Below, piece by piece: positions 6,631 through 13,690 of a DNA stretch of 13,889 nucleotides. Below the pieces are notes generated by a model. It had not been told where the DNA came from, searched no databases, and saw only the letters and a list, made by a program, of their open reading frames with translations. Where the stretch lies: NCBI GenBank assembly GCA_937863905.1, contig CALMHV010000193.1, positions 1 through 13,889 of the forward strand. The letters are read 5' to 3'. The position numbers and the translations under genes are program-made. Within the stretch, counting starts at the first letter, position 1; each line of letters opens with the position of its first letter. Source of the DNA: an uncultured Bacillota bacterium. Lineage in GTDB: Bacteria; Bacillota; Sulfobacillia; UBA995; UBA9673.

Positions 6631-7449
6631 ATGACGGTGAGAGGAACGCGGCTTGGCGCAAGGACGCTGTCCCTGGCGGTTCTGACGATCCTCGTGGTGG
6701 CGGCTGTCGCCGGGACATCCGGCTGCAAGCTGTTCAACCGGGGCGCCGAAAAGCCCCGCGTCTTCGAGGGGTTCGCGGTCGTGGACCCGACGACCCTGCA
6801 GGAGGCCTGGGTCAAGGCCTGGGCCGAAGCCTGCAGCCTCGCCCCCGGAGTCCACGTCGTGAGCTTCGACCCCGGGACGACCTACATCCTCGCCGCCCGC
6901 GGGGAGAAGCCGACCGGCGGCTACGCGGTCGACCTTTGGGACGTGAAGGTGAGCGGGGGCACCTACGCCCTGACCTTCCGGACGCAGGACCCGGGACCGG
7001 GCAGCGCGGTCATCCAGGTAATCAGCTATCCGGCGACGCTCATCCGCACCGCCGTCACGCCGGAGTCGATAACCGAGGTTCTGACCGAGGGGCCGGAGAC
7101 CTTGCCCTGGCCGGTCCAGAGCCCGGCCGGCCCGATGCTCGTGGCCATCTCGCCTCTGCCGTTCAGCCAGATCGCGACGACCGCCCTGCACATCGAGGGC
7201 CTCGCCCGGGTCTGGGAAGCCCAGTTCAGCTACTCGCTCGAGGACGGGCACAACGTCCTGGCCTCCGGAGGCATCATGGCCAGCGGGGGCGCCCCGGCCT
7301 GGGGCCAGTTCAGCCTGGACATCCAGTTCACCGCGCCGACGAGCCCCGGCCTCACGCTCTACTTCTACGACCTGAGCGCCAAGGACGGCAGCCAGATAGA
7401 CCTGGCCATCATCCCGATACAGTGGACGGGGACGTTGGGCGGGCCGTAG
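6631..7449 (+). CDS. Lipoprotein with PrcB-C and Gmad2 domains
   Basis: A predicted lipoprotein of 272 residues anchored on the outer face of the membrane. The N-terminus has Arg residues, a hydrophobic run LSLAVLTILVVAAVAG and a lipobox-like TSGC, with the acylated Cys near residue 32. Residues about 88-142 (GEKPTGGYAVDLWDVKV and on to ISYPATLIRTAV) match the PrcB C-terminal domain. The C-terminal ~100 residues match Gmad2, an immunoglobulin-like domain first noted in spore-germination proteins: SPLPFSQIATTALHIEGLARVWEAQF, GGIMASGGAPAWGQF and FYDLSAKDGSQIDLAIIPI. ATG 6631 has GGAGGG six bases upstream. Single gene, divergent from the alcohol dehydrogenase and convergent with ylbJ. A role in spores or the cell surface is likely but not shown. 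The lipobox has Thr at -3, which is acceptable but not ideal. Confidence 0.85.
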   Translation: MTVRGTRLGARTLSLAVLTILVVAAVAGTSGCKLFNRGAEKPRVFEGFAVVDPTTLQEAWVKAWAEACSLAPGVHVVSFDPGTTYILAARGEKPTGGYAVDLWDVKVSGGTYALTFRTQDPGPGSAVIQVISYPATLIRTAVTPESITEVLTEGPETLPWPVQSPAGPMLVAISPLPFSQIATTALHIEGLARVWEAQFSYSLEDGHNVLASGGIMASGGAPAWGQFSLDIQFTAPTSPGLTLYFYDLSAKDGSQIDLAIIPIQWTGTLGGP

Positions 7450-7467
7450 TAGACGGGGCATAGGCAA

Positions 7468-7495
7468 GCACTAACGCGGGCGCACTAACGCGGGC
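7468..7495. repeat. Perfect 14-bp tandem duplication at the ylbJ stop codon
   Basis: GCACTAACGCGGGC is present at 7468-7481 and again at 7482-7495. On the minus strand the ylbJ stop TAG (7487-7485) lies in the proximal copy and is repeated out of frame at 7473-7471. The copies fill most of the 35-base gap between the convergent lipoprotein and ylbJ genes. No terminator hairpin was seen there. Confidence 0.9.
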
Positions 7496-8810
7496 GCGAC
7501 CGGGTCCTTGGGCCGCGCCCGTCGCGCTCCGTCACCCGAGCCACCCGAGCCACCCGCCCGCCGACCAGACCGGCCACCGCCCCAGCCAAGGCCATCCCGA
7601 GAGGGACGGCCACCGCCCGGAGGGCGCTCCGGCCCAGCGACCACCAGACGAACCCGGGTCCGGCCACGCCCCGCCAGGCCGCCGCGGCGCGTAAGGCCAC
7701 GCCGAGGCCGGCCATCAGCCCCACATCGCTCGGACCGACCAGACCGCCGACCGCCCCCGTCGCCACCACCGGCCCCAGCAGGAGAGGCACCAAAACTATC
7801 GTCGCCAGGGCGGCGAGGACGGCGTGGATGAGACGCGCCAGCACGTAGGGACCCATCCGGATGTCGGTCCCGGTGATGACGCTGGCGACCTGACCGTGGA
7901 CGGAGAGGCCGCTCCAAGCGATGACGGCCGAGGCCATCAGGGCCTTCTGGACGAACGGCGCCGCCGCCTGGCTGGCCGCCACCGTCCCCAGGTCGATCTC
8001 GAAGAACCCGGACACGACCGAGTTCACCAGACTCGGTTCGAGCCCGAGCCCCCGGAAGAGCACGAGGAAAGGCCAGCCCAGCCATTTCGCCAGCCCGATC
8101 TTGCTGGAGATGCCGACGAACACCGAGAAGAGCATGATGAACCCGCAGATCATCAGGAGCGTCTTGACCGAGTCGTTCACGGCGTCGCCGGCCAGCCGCC
8201 CGAGAGGCCGCCCGTCCTCCTCCCTCGCCGCGAACAGAGCCCTCGCCGCCCGGGCCAGGATGTGGCCGGTTCGCGGCTTCTCCTCCCCGGACGGCGGCAG
8301 ATGGCGCCCGTAGAAGCGGAAGATGAGCCCCACGCCGAGGGCCGACACGTAGTGGGCCAGGGCCAGGACGGCCCCGAGGGCCGGCATCCCGAACATCCCC
8401 ACGGCCACGGCCCCGAAGATGAACAGGGGGTCGGCCGTGTTGGTGAAGGCCAGGAGGCGCTCGCCCTCGACGCGGTTACAGAGGTTCATCTTGCGGAAGC
8501 GGGCGGCGATGACGGCGTCCATGGGATACCCGGCGGCCAGGCCCATGCTCAGGGCGAAGGCGCCCTCGCCGGGGACGTTGAAGACCGGACGCATCAAGGG
8601 TTCGAAAAGCACGCCGATGAAATGGACCACGCCCAGCCCCAGCATGATCTCGGACAGGATGAAAAACGGCAGGAGCGACGGGAAGACGACGGTGAGGAAG
8701 AGGTTGAGGCCGGATTTGGCCGCCTGAAGCGAGGCGTCGGGGTAGAGGAGCAAAGACAGGGTCAGGGCGGTGGCCAGGGCGGCCAGGATGGCGGCGGGCG
8801 CTCGGCGCAA
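7485..8810 (-). CDS. ylbJ: Sporulation integral membrane protein YlbJ
   Basis: A multi-spanning membrane protein of 441 residues in the nucleoside-transporter-like YlbJ family, needed in Bacillus for proper spore cortex or engulfment-stage development under sigma-E. Strong family segments are SGLNLFLTVVFPSLLPFFI, a segment around VHFIGVLFEPLMRPVFNVPG, GLAAGYPMDAVIAARFRKM, and ERLLAFTNTADPLFIFGAVAVG; later membrane helices include TLLMICGFIMLFSVFVGI. TTG at 8810 is chosen because GGGAGG stands ten bases before it and the first helix follows at once. ATG 8870 or TTG 8891 would add a non-membrane leader without a ribosome site. After the family core there are about 80 extra residues with more hydrophobic segments and an Arg-rich tail (VTERDGRGPRTRSRPR), ending in a duplicated 14-bp repeat. 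Divergent from the Fe-S oxidoreductase gene. Family confident. Confidence 0.9.
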   Translation of the reverse strand: MRRAPAAILAALATALTLSLLLYPDASLQAAKSGLNLFLTVVFPSLLPFFILSEIMLGLGVVHFIGVLFEPLMRPVFNVPGEGAFALSMGLAAGYPMDAVIAARFRKMNLCNRVEGERLLAFTNTADPLFIFGAVAVGMFGMPALGAVLALAHYVSALGVGLIFRFYGRHLPPSGEEKPRTGHILARAARALFAAREEDGRPLGRLAGDAVNDSVKTLLMICGFIMLFSVFVGISSKIGLAKWLGWPFLVLFRGLGLEPSLVNSVVSGFFEIDLGTVAASQAAAPFVQKALMASAVIAWSGLSVHGQVASVITGTDIRMGPYVLARLIHAVLAALATIVLVPLLLGPVVATGAVGGLVGPSDVGLMAGLGVALRAAAAWRGVAGPGFVWWSLGRSALRAVAVPLGMALAGAVAGLVGGRVARVARVTERDGRGPRTRSRPR

Positions 8811-8975
8811 GGTCGGGCGGCCTCCCTCCCCGAAGACTCTCAAACATATTCGGGAGGCGCGAGTGGCCATGCCAGCGGCAGGATGCCCCAACTCTACCGA
8901 ATAGTCGTACGAACGGAATCAGAGGAGCGAGAAGCCAGCGGAACGAAAGGAGAAGCCGCACGTAGCTCGCGGGTT

Positions 8976-8981
8976 GGAGGG
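8976..8981 (+). promoter_or_regulatory. Ribosome site that places the oxidoreductase start at GTG 8988
   Basis: GGAGGG at 8976-8981 lies six bases before GTG 8988, the usual spacing. The nearby in-frame ATG at 8982 directly abuts the site and is therefore a poor start. The difference is only two codons. Confidence 0.7.
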
Positions 8982-8987
8982 ATGTCC

Positions 8988-11108
8988 GTGCCCACAAGGC
9001 AGATTTACTGGAACGTCGTCGGCCACCTCATCCTCTACCTCTTCGTGGTCGCCGGCGCCGCTGTCTTTCTCTATGGGCTGTACCGTCACTGGCGCAACTG
9101 GCGGATGGGTAAGCCCGCGATGCGCTGGGACAAGCCGTGGGAGCGCGTCAAGTCCTTCCTGTCGAACACCGTCTTCCACCTCAGCGTGCTCAAGGAAGCC
9201 TACCCGGGCATCATGCACGCCTGCATCTTCTATGGGTTCATCGTCCTGGCCTTCGGCACCGTGGCCGTCTTGCTGCAGGCCGACTTGGGCCTGCACGTCA
9301 TGTACGGCGGTTTCTATCTCTGGCTCTCCCTGGCCCTCGACATCCTGGGCGTGGTCGCCATCTTCGGTCTCCTCCTCGCCGCCTTCCGCCGGTACGTCCT
9401 GCGGCCCAAGCGCCTGGAGAGCACGGCCGACGACGCCATCACCCTTGTCGCCCTGCTGGTCATCCTGCTCACCGGGTATTTCCTGGAGGGCTTGCGGATG
9501 GCGGCGGCCGGCGACCAGTGGGCCATGTGGACCCCGGTCGGACTGGTCATCGCCAAGTGGTTCGGGGCGACCCTCGGCGCCGGCGGCGCCCTGGCCCCGG
9601 CAACGCTCGGCCTGGCGGGCATCGAGATGTGGCACCGCTACCTCTGGTGGTTCCACATGCTCCTGGCCGTGGGCTTCGTGGCCTACATGCCCTACTCCAA
9701 GCTCTTTCACATCGTCCTGGCCCCGACCAACCAGTTCCTGCGCAACCTCGGGCCGAAGGGCGCCCTGGCCCACGTGGACATCGAGAACAGCGAGACCTTC
9801 GGCGCCTCGCGCCTGGACGAGTTCACCTGGAAGGACCTTTTCGACACCAACGCCTGCACCCGTTGCGGGCGCTGCCAGGACCAGTGCCCGGCCAACTTCG
9901 CCGGCAAGAAACTGAGCCCGAGGGACGTCATCCAGAGCATGCGCAAGACCCTGGAGAAGTACGGGCCGGCCCTGGCGGCGGTCCAGGCCAAGGTCCGGGC
10001 GAAGAAACTCGACCCGGCCAAGGAGTATGAGGCCATGGAAGAAGCCGTGGCCGAGCTGGAGATGCCCGCGCTCATCGACGACATCATCACCGAGGACGTC
10101 CTGTGGAACTGCACCACCTGCCGGGCGTGCGAGGACCAGTGTCCCATCTTCGTCGAGGTCATCCCGAAAATCATCGAGATGCGGCGCTACCTGGTCCTCA
10201 TGGAGTCGCGCCTGCCGACCGAGGCCGGGCGCACGCTGCGGAACCTGCAGAACAACGGCAACCCCTGGGGCCTGGCGCGCACCTCGCGCGGCGACTGGCT
10301 GCAGAAGATCGAGGCCCGGAAGCTGGCCGAGGGCGAGGAGGTCGAGTATCTCCTCTGGGTCGGCTGCTTCGGGGCCTTCGACGACCGCTCCAAGGCCATC
10401 ACCGAGGCCACGGTCAAGGTGCTGAAGGCCGCCGGCGTGGACTTCGGGGTCATCGGCGAGGGCGAGACCTGCTGCGGCGACTCGGCCCGGCGGCTCGGCA
10501 ACGAGTACCTCTACCAGACCCTGGCCCAGGAGAACATCGAGACCCTCAAGGCCTACAAGTTCAAGAAGATAGTCACGGCCTGCCCGCACTGCCTGAACGC
10601 GCTGAAGAACGAGTACCCGCAGCTGGGTGCGGCCGTCGGGCAGCCGGGCGCGGCCGTCGGGCAGCCGGGTCTTTCGTTCGAGGTCGTCCACCACAGCCAG
10701 CTCATCGCTGAACTCGTGGCCGCGGGCAAGCTCAAGCTGGGGACGAAGCTCGCGGGCGAGGCGGCCAAGGTGACGTTCCACGACCCCTGCTACCTCGGCC
10801 GGTACCAAGGTGAGTTCGCCGCGCCGCGCGCCGCGCTCAAGGCCGCCGGGGCGGAGATCGTCGAGATGCCGCGCCACGGCCGGACGAGCTTCTGCTGCGG
10901 GGCCGGCGGCGGCCGGATGTGGCTTGAGGAAGACGCGGCCCACAAGGTCAACGCCCGCCGGGCCGAGCAGGCTCTGGGGACGAAAGCCGGCACCGTCGTC
11001 ACGGCCTGCCCCTACTGCCTGCAGATGTTCGACGACGGCCTCAAGGCCGTTGGCGAGCAGCGCGATATCACCAAGGACGTGGCGGAGATAGTGGCCAAGG
11101 CGTTGTAG
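8988..11108 (+). CDS. Fused cytochrome-b-like/HdrD-like Fe-S oxidoreductase (FadF/EMO type)
   Basis: A membrane-bound electron-transfer protein of 706 residues. Residues 1-270 hold about five or six membrane helices resembling the NarI/HdrE haem-b subunit (starting GHLILYLFVVAGAAVFLYGL; later WHRYLWWFHMLLAVGFVAYM with candidate haem-ligand histidines). Then come two ferredoxin-type [4Fe-4S] sites: C290-X2-C293-X2-C296-X3-CP and C375-X2-C378-X2-C381-X3-CP. The C-terminal half has two CCG domains as in heterodisulfide reductase HdrD: WVGCFGAF with C460, TCCGD at 495-496 and ACPHC; then HDPCYLGRY, FCCGAGGGRMW and ACPYC. Length and order match Bacillus FadF (YwjF), thought to pass electrons from ETF to menaquinone. 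No etfAB gene is in the window, so the partner is unknown. It contains an in-frame AAVGQPG duplication. It is a single gene, divergent from ylbJ and convergent with the VWA gene. Confidence 0.92.
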   Translation: MPTRQIYWNVVGHLILYLFVVAGAAVFLYGLYRHWRNWRMGKPAMRWDKPWERVKSFLSNTVFHLSVLKEAYPGIMHACIFYGFIVLAFGTVAVLLQADLGLHVMYGGFYLWLSLALDILGVVAIFGLLLAAFRRYVLRPKRLESTADDAITLVALLVILLTGYFLEGLRMAAAGDQWAMWTPVGLVIAKWFGATLGAGGALAPATLGLAGIEMWHRYLWWFHMLLAVGFVAYMPYSKLFHIVLAPTNQFLRNLGPKGALAHVDIENSETFGASRLDEFTWKDLFDTNACTRCGRCQDQCPANFAGKKLSPRDVIQSMRKTLEKYGPALAAVQAKVRAKKLDPAKEYEAMEEAVAELEMPALIDDIITEDVLWNCTTCRACEDQCPIFVEVIPKIIEMRRYLVLMESRLPTEAGRTLRNLQNNGNPWGLARTSRGDWLQKIEARKLAEGEEVEYLLWVGCFGAFDDRSKAITEATVKVLKAAGVDFGVIGEGETCCGDSARRLGNEYLYQTLAQENIETLKAYKFKKIVTACPHCLNALKNEYPQLGAAVGQPGAAVGQPGLSFEVVHHSQLIAELVAAGKLKLGTKLAGEAAKVTFHDPCYLGRYQGEFAAPRAALKAAGAEIVEMPRHGRTSFCCGAGGGRMWLEEDAAHKVNARRAEQALGTKAGTVVTACPYCLQMFDDGLKAVGEQRDITKDVAEIVAKAL
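10629..10670 (+). repeat. In-frame 21-bp duplication inside the Fe-S oxidoreductase gene
   Basis: Two 21-bp units at 10629-10649 and 10650-10670 differ only in the last base. Each encodes AAVGQPG, giving two copies in a row between ACPHCLNALKNEYPQLG and LSFEVVHHSQ, on the link between the two CCG domains. The reading frame is kept. Confidence 0.9.
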
Positions 11109-11151
11109 CCTTCGCCAGCGGAGTTGGCTCGGGGGAGAGCCTGGGAGCAGC

Positions 11152-12624
11152 CTAGGCCCGGATGTGCCGCCCCACGCCGAGGCGGATGACCCGCTCGAGG
11201 TGGGCGAGGGTGTAGCACTCGTGCATGTTCACGAGCCGGCCGAAGAGGGCCACGGTGCGGTGCTTGGCCCACTCCCCCCAGGGCAGGGTGTTCAGCCAGA
11301 GGAGTTCGCGGACCTTGGGTTTCATGCGGGTCAGGAGCCGGGCCGCCTCGTCGGCGCCGAGGGTCTTGGTGTCGCTGACGATGATGACCACGGTGTCCCG
11401 CGTGAGCAGGCGACCGTGTTCGGCCACCAGGGAGGCCAGGGCCGTCCCGAGGTCCGTGCCCTTCCCCCAGACCCGGCTGCTCTCGACGACCTGGCGGGCC
11501 GAGGCGGCAAAGCGGCCGGCGGCTGGTCCACCGGCAGCGGATCGCCCGGCGCCCGCCTCGTCCGGTAGGGCCGCCGCTGGCGCCGGCCTCTCCACCAGTT
11601 CCGTCACCCGCTCCAGTTCCTCCGAGAAGACAAACGCCTCCACGCCCCGCACCGCCGCCCGGAGCCCGAAGATGAACTCCAGGATGAAGCCGGTGTAGCG
11701 GGCCATGGAGCCGGAGACATCGCAGATGAGGAGGAGACGCGGGCGCGTCACCCGGCGCTCCCGGAACCTCAAATCGAAGAGGACCCCGCCGTGGGCGATA
11801 TTCGACCGGATGGTCCGGCGCATGTTGGGACGGCGCCGTTTCCGGGTCTCGCGGTAGCGGCGCGAGAGGCGCGTCGCCAGCCGGCGCGCCAGCCGCCGGA
11901 TGAGTTGCGTGGCCCGCGGCAGGTCGGTCTCGGCGATGTCCTTCATGTCCAGGTGCAGGAGAGGTTCGGCGGCGCGTCCGGGCGCCCCGCCGGAGCCGGT
12001 GAGGACCCCGTCGAGCGTTCCCTCGATGACGGCGTCCAGATCGTCGTCCCCGGTGAGGCTCGGCTCGCTCCGTCGCTCGAGGCCGAGTTCGCGCCGCAGC
12101 CGCTCCAGGTGGCCGCGGACGATGCTCTCGATGAGCGGGGTGAACTTGCTGTCCACCTTGTTGCCGGCCGACGACTCGGCCAGGAAGTCGCGCAGCTTGT
12201 CGCGCTGCTCCTGGGCGAGCCGGGCGTAGACCTCGAGGTCCTCCGGGGTGAGTTCGAGCCGCTCGCCCTGGAAGACGAGTTCGTGGCTCGCCGCCTCCAG
12301 CCCGACCCGCCGCGCCTCGCGCGCCCGCCGCATCTCCGCGACCCGGGCCTGCCGGTCTTCGGGGCGGGCGAAGAAGAGGTCGAAGGCCCGGTCGTAGAGG
12401 GGCGCCAGGCCTTCCTGCTTGACGAGGGTGGCGCGGAGGGCGGCCTTCACCGACTCCCGGTCGCCAAGCCCAATGGCGCCGAGGGCGGCCAGGCCGTCGA
12501 GCGTCTCGGCCGGGTTGACGGGTACGCCGAGGCGTCGCAGGACGTGGACGAAGCGGATGAGGTTCTCCTGGAGGCCGAGGGCGAGGTCACCGGGGGGCTG
12601 CGCCGCGCCGCTGGGCGGGTTCAT
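11152..12624 (-). CDS. VWA domain protein, CoxE-like
   Basis: A cytoplasmic protein of 490 residues with a C-terminal von Willebrand A domain of the CoxE type (PF05762-like). The metal-ion-dependent adhesion site is complete: D302-X-S304-X-S306 in LICDVSGSMARY, the Thr in WGKGTDLGTALASL, and the Asp in VIIVSDTKTLGADEA. The N-terminal part is helical and charged. MoxR/VWA pairs act as chaperones that mature metalloenzymes or other complexes, as with CoxD/CoxE for Mo-Cu CO dehydrogenase. ATG 12624 overlaps the MoxR stop as ATGA, so translation is coupled; AAGGA abuts the start. A Pro/Ala/Gly-rich insert of about 30 residues (VERPAPAAALPDEAGAG and on) sits between the first and second MIDAS motifs, which is longer than I expect. 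No obvious client enzyme lies in the same operon within the window. Confidence 0.92.
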   Translation of the reverse strand: MNPPSGAAQPPGDLALGLQENLIRFVHVLRRLGVPVNPAETLDGLAALGAIGLGDRESVKAALRATLVKQEGLAPLYDRAFDLFFARPEDRQARVAEMRRAREARRVGLEAASHELVFQGERLELTPEDLEVYARLAQEQRDKLRDFLAESSAGNKVDSKFTPLIESIVRGHLERLRRELGLERRSEPSLTGDDDLDAVIEGTLDGVLTGSGGAPGRAAEPLLHLDMKDIAETDLPRATQLIRRLARRLATRLSRRYRETRKRRRPNMRRTIRSNIAHGGVLFDLRFRERRVTRPRLLLICDVSGSMARYTGFILEFIFGLRAAVRGVEAFVFSEELERVTELVERPAPAAALPDEAGAGRSAAGGPAAGRFAASARQVVESSRVWGKGTDLGTALASLVAEHGRLLTRDTVVIIVSDTKTLGADEAARLLTRMKPKVRELLWLNTLPWGEWAKHRTVALFGRLVNMHECYTLAHLERVIRLGVGRHIRA

Positions 12625-13631
12625 TTCCTTGCCGGCCCGGGGATCGGCCTCTTCTCCAGGGCCCCGGTCACGAAGCCGCCGGCCGCGGCCGCCTGCCGCA
12701 GGGTCGTCACGTCCTCGCGGCTCTTGAGGAGGATGGTCGCGGTCTCGGCCAGGAGACCGTCGTCGAGCTTCTCGGCGCCCAGGACCAGGAGGGCCCGCGC
12801 CCAGTCGAGGGTCTCGGCGATGGACGGCTGCTTCTTGAGGTCCATCGCCCGGACCTCGGCCACGACCCGGGCCACGTCGGTCGCCAGCTTCTCGGAGGCC
12901 TCGGGCACCCGCGACCGGACGATGCGCAATTCCTTCTCCACGCTCGGAAACTCGATGAAAAGATACACACACCGACGCCGCAACCCGTCGGACAGCTCGC
13001 GCTCGTTGTTGGAGGTCAGGACCACGATGGGGACCTGCCGGGCCCGCATCGTCCCGATCTCCGGCACGGATATCGTGAAGTCGGAGAGGACCTCGAAGAG
13101 AAAAGCCTCGAACTCGGGGTCGCACTTGTCGACCTCGTCGATGAGAAGGACCGGGCGCCGGGCGGCCCGGATGGCCCGGAGGAGCGGCCGTTCCAGGAGG
13201 TATTCCTCGGAGAAGAGGTCGCTTTCCGCCGTGACCTGGCCCTGCTCGCGCAAGATCTGGATGTGAAGAAGCTGCTTTTGGTAGTCCCACTCGTAGAGGG
13301 CCTTGCTCTCGTCGAGCCCCTCGTAGCATTGCAGGCGGATGAGGTCGGTGGCAAAGACGCGGGCGAGGACCTTGGCGATCTCGGTCTTGCCCACGCCCGG
13401 GGCGCCCTCGATGAGAAGCGGCTTCTCCAGGCGCAGGGAGAGGTAGACGGCGACGATGGTGTCCAGGTCCGCGATATACCCGTCGGCCTCGAAGGCCTTC
13501 TTCAGCCACTCGGTCGTGGCCTGGCCGGGGGCGGGTGGCGGCGCGAGCGGGGCGCCGACAGCCGCGGTCGGGGCCGGTTCGGGGGGCTTCGCGGTCGGGT
13601 CCGCTTCGGGGCGCTTCGCGGTCGGGTCCAG
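12621..13631 (-). CDS. MoxR-family AAA+ ATPase, probable CTG start
   Basis: A 336-residue AAA+ ATPase if initiated at CTG 13631. Walker A GAPGVGKT is at residues 76-83, Walker B VLLIDEVDK near 161-169 with D165/E166, sensor VVLTSNNEREL and arginine-containing RRRCVYLFIEFPS follow, all typical of MoxR/CoxD. It would remodel a client enzyme with the VWA partner. Family-like sequence starts upstream of Walker A (TEWLKKAFEADGYIADLD), but this frame contains no ATG, GTG or TTG between an in-frame TAG at 13676-13674 and the GTG inside Walker A itself (13394). The only well-placed start is CTG 13631, seven bases after GGAGGTGG. The first ~40 residues are Pro/Ala-rich with a nine-residue repeat. An alternative is a sequencing frameshift joining it to ATG 13680, which lies in another frame. 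Function of the family sure, start unusual. Confidence 0.88.
   Translation of the reverse strand: MDPTAKRPEADPTAKPPEPAPTAAVGAPLAPPPAPGQATTEWLKKAFEADGYIADLDTIVAVYLSLRLEKPLLIEGAPGVGKTEIAKVLARVFATDLIRLQCYEGLDESKALYEWDYQKQLLHIQILREQGQVTAESDLFSEEYLLERPLLRAIRAARRPVLLIDEVDKCDPEFEAFLFEVLSDFTISVPEIGTMRARQVPIVVLTSNNERELSDGLRRRCVYLFIEFPSVEKELRIVRSRVPEASEKLATDVARVVAEVRAMDLKKQPSIAETLDWARALLVLGAEKLDDGLLAETATILLKSREDVTTLRQAAAAGGFVTGALEKRPIPGPARK
13575..13628 (-). repeat. Two in-frame 27-bp units encoding a nine-residue repeat in MoxR
   Basis: On the minus strand 13628-13602 and 13601-13575 are two 27-bp units with few differences, encoding DPTAKRPEA and DPTAKPPEP, followed by a partial third (APTA). The unit is a multiple of three and keeps the MoxR frame, which supports translation starting upstream of it at CTG 13631 rather than at the Walker A GTG. 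Confidence 0.75.
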
Positions 13632-13638
13632 GCTCGTG

Positions 13639-13646
13639 CCACCTCC
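13639..13646 (-). promoter_or_regulatory. Strong ribosome-binding site for MoxR
   Basis: GGAGGTGG on the minus strand (13646-13639) is near-complementary to the 16S rRNA tail and sits seven bases before CTG 13631 in the MoxR frame. The GTG within it (13641-13639) is in a different frame, and so is ATG 13680. Confidence 0.65.
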
Positions 13647-13661
13647 GGGAGGTCCGGGTCC

Positions 13662-13679
13662 TGCTAGAGTATTCTAGCA
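13662..13679 (-). promoter_or_regulatory. Dyad overlapping an extended -10 promoter of the MoxR/VWA operon
   Basis: TGCTAGA-GTAT-TCTAGCA at 13662-13679 is a perfect 7-bp inverted repeat with a 4-base spacer. On the minus strand its first arm contains TGC-TAGAAT (13679-13671), an extended -10 with five of six matches to TATAAT. No -35 is recognisable 17 bases upstream, which is usual for extended -10 promoters. Transcription would begin near 13664, giving a leader of about 33 bases. A repressor dimer bound to the dyad would block this promoter; this is inference. Confidence 0.5.
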
Positions 13680-13690
13680 TAAACGCCGGG

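Noticed and set aside
6458..6718. N-terminal extension of the alcohol dehydrogenase to 6718
   Set aside because: The extra residues are Ser/Pro/Arg-rich, overlap the divergent lipoprotein gene and lack family similarity; ATG 6457 has its own ribosome site.
7824..8987. Long in-frame 5' extension of the Fe-S oxidoreductase
   Set aside because: It runs antisense through most of ylbJ, and the proper ribosome site and membrane-anchored N-terminus start at 8988.
8919..10943. 674-residue minus-strand open frame opposite the Fe-S oxidoreductase
   Set aside because: Antisense to a gene with four intact cluster motifs; its composition is that of a GC-rich shadow frame.
11126..11157. Possible terminator between the convergent oxidoreductase and VWA genes
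   Set aside because: GGCTC-N6-GAGCC (11126-11141) and the palindrome GCCTAGGC (11150-11157) are short and lack a T-tract, so a terminator is not supported.
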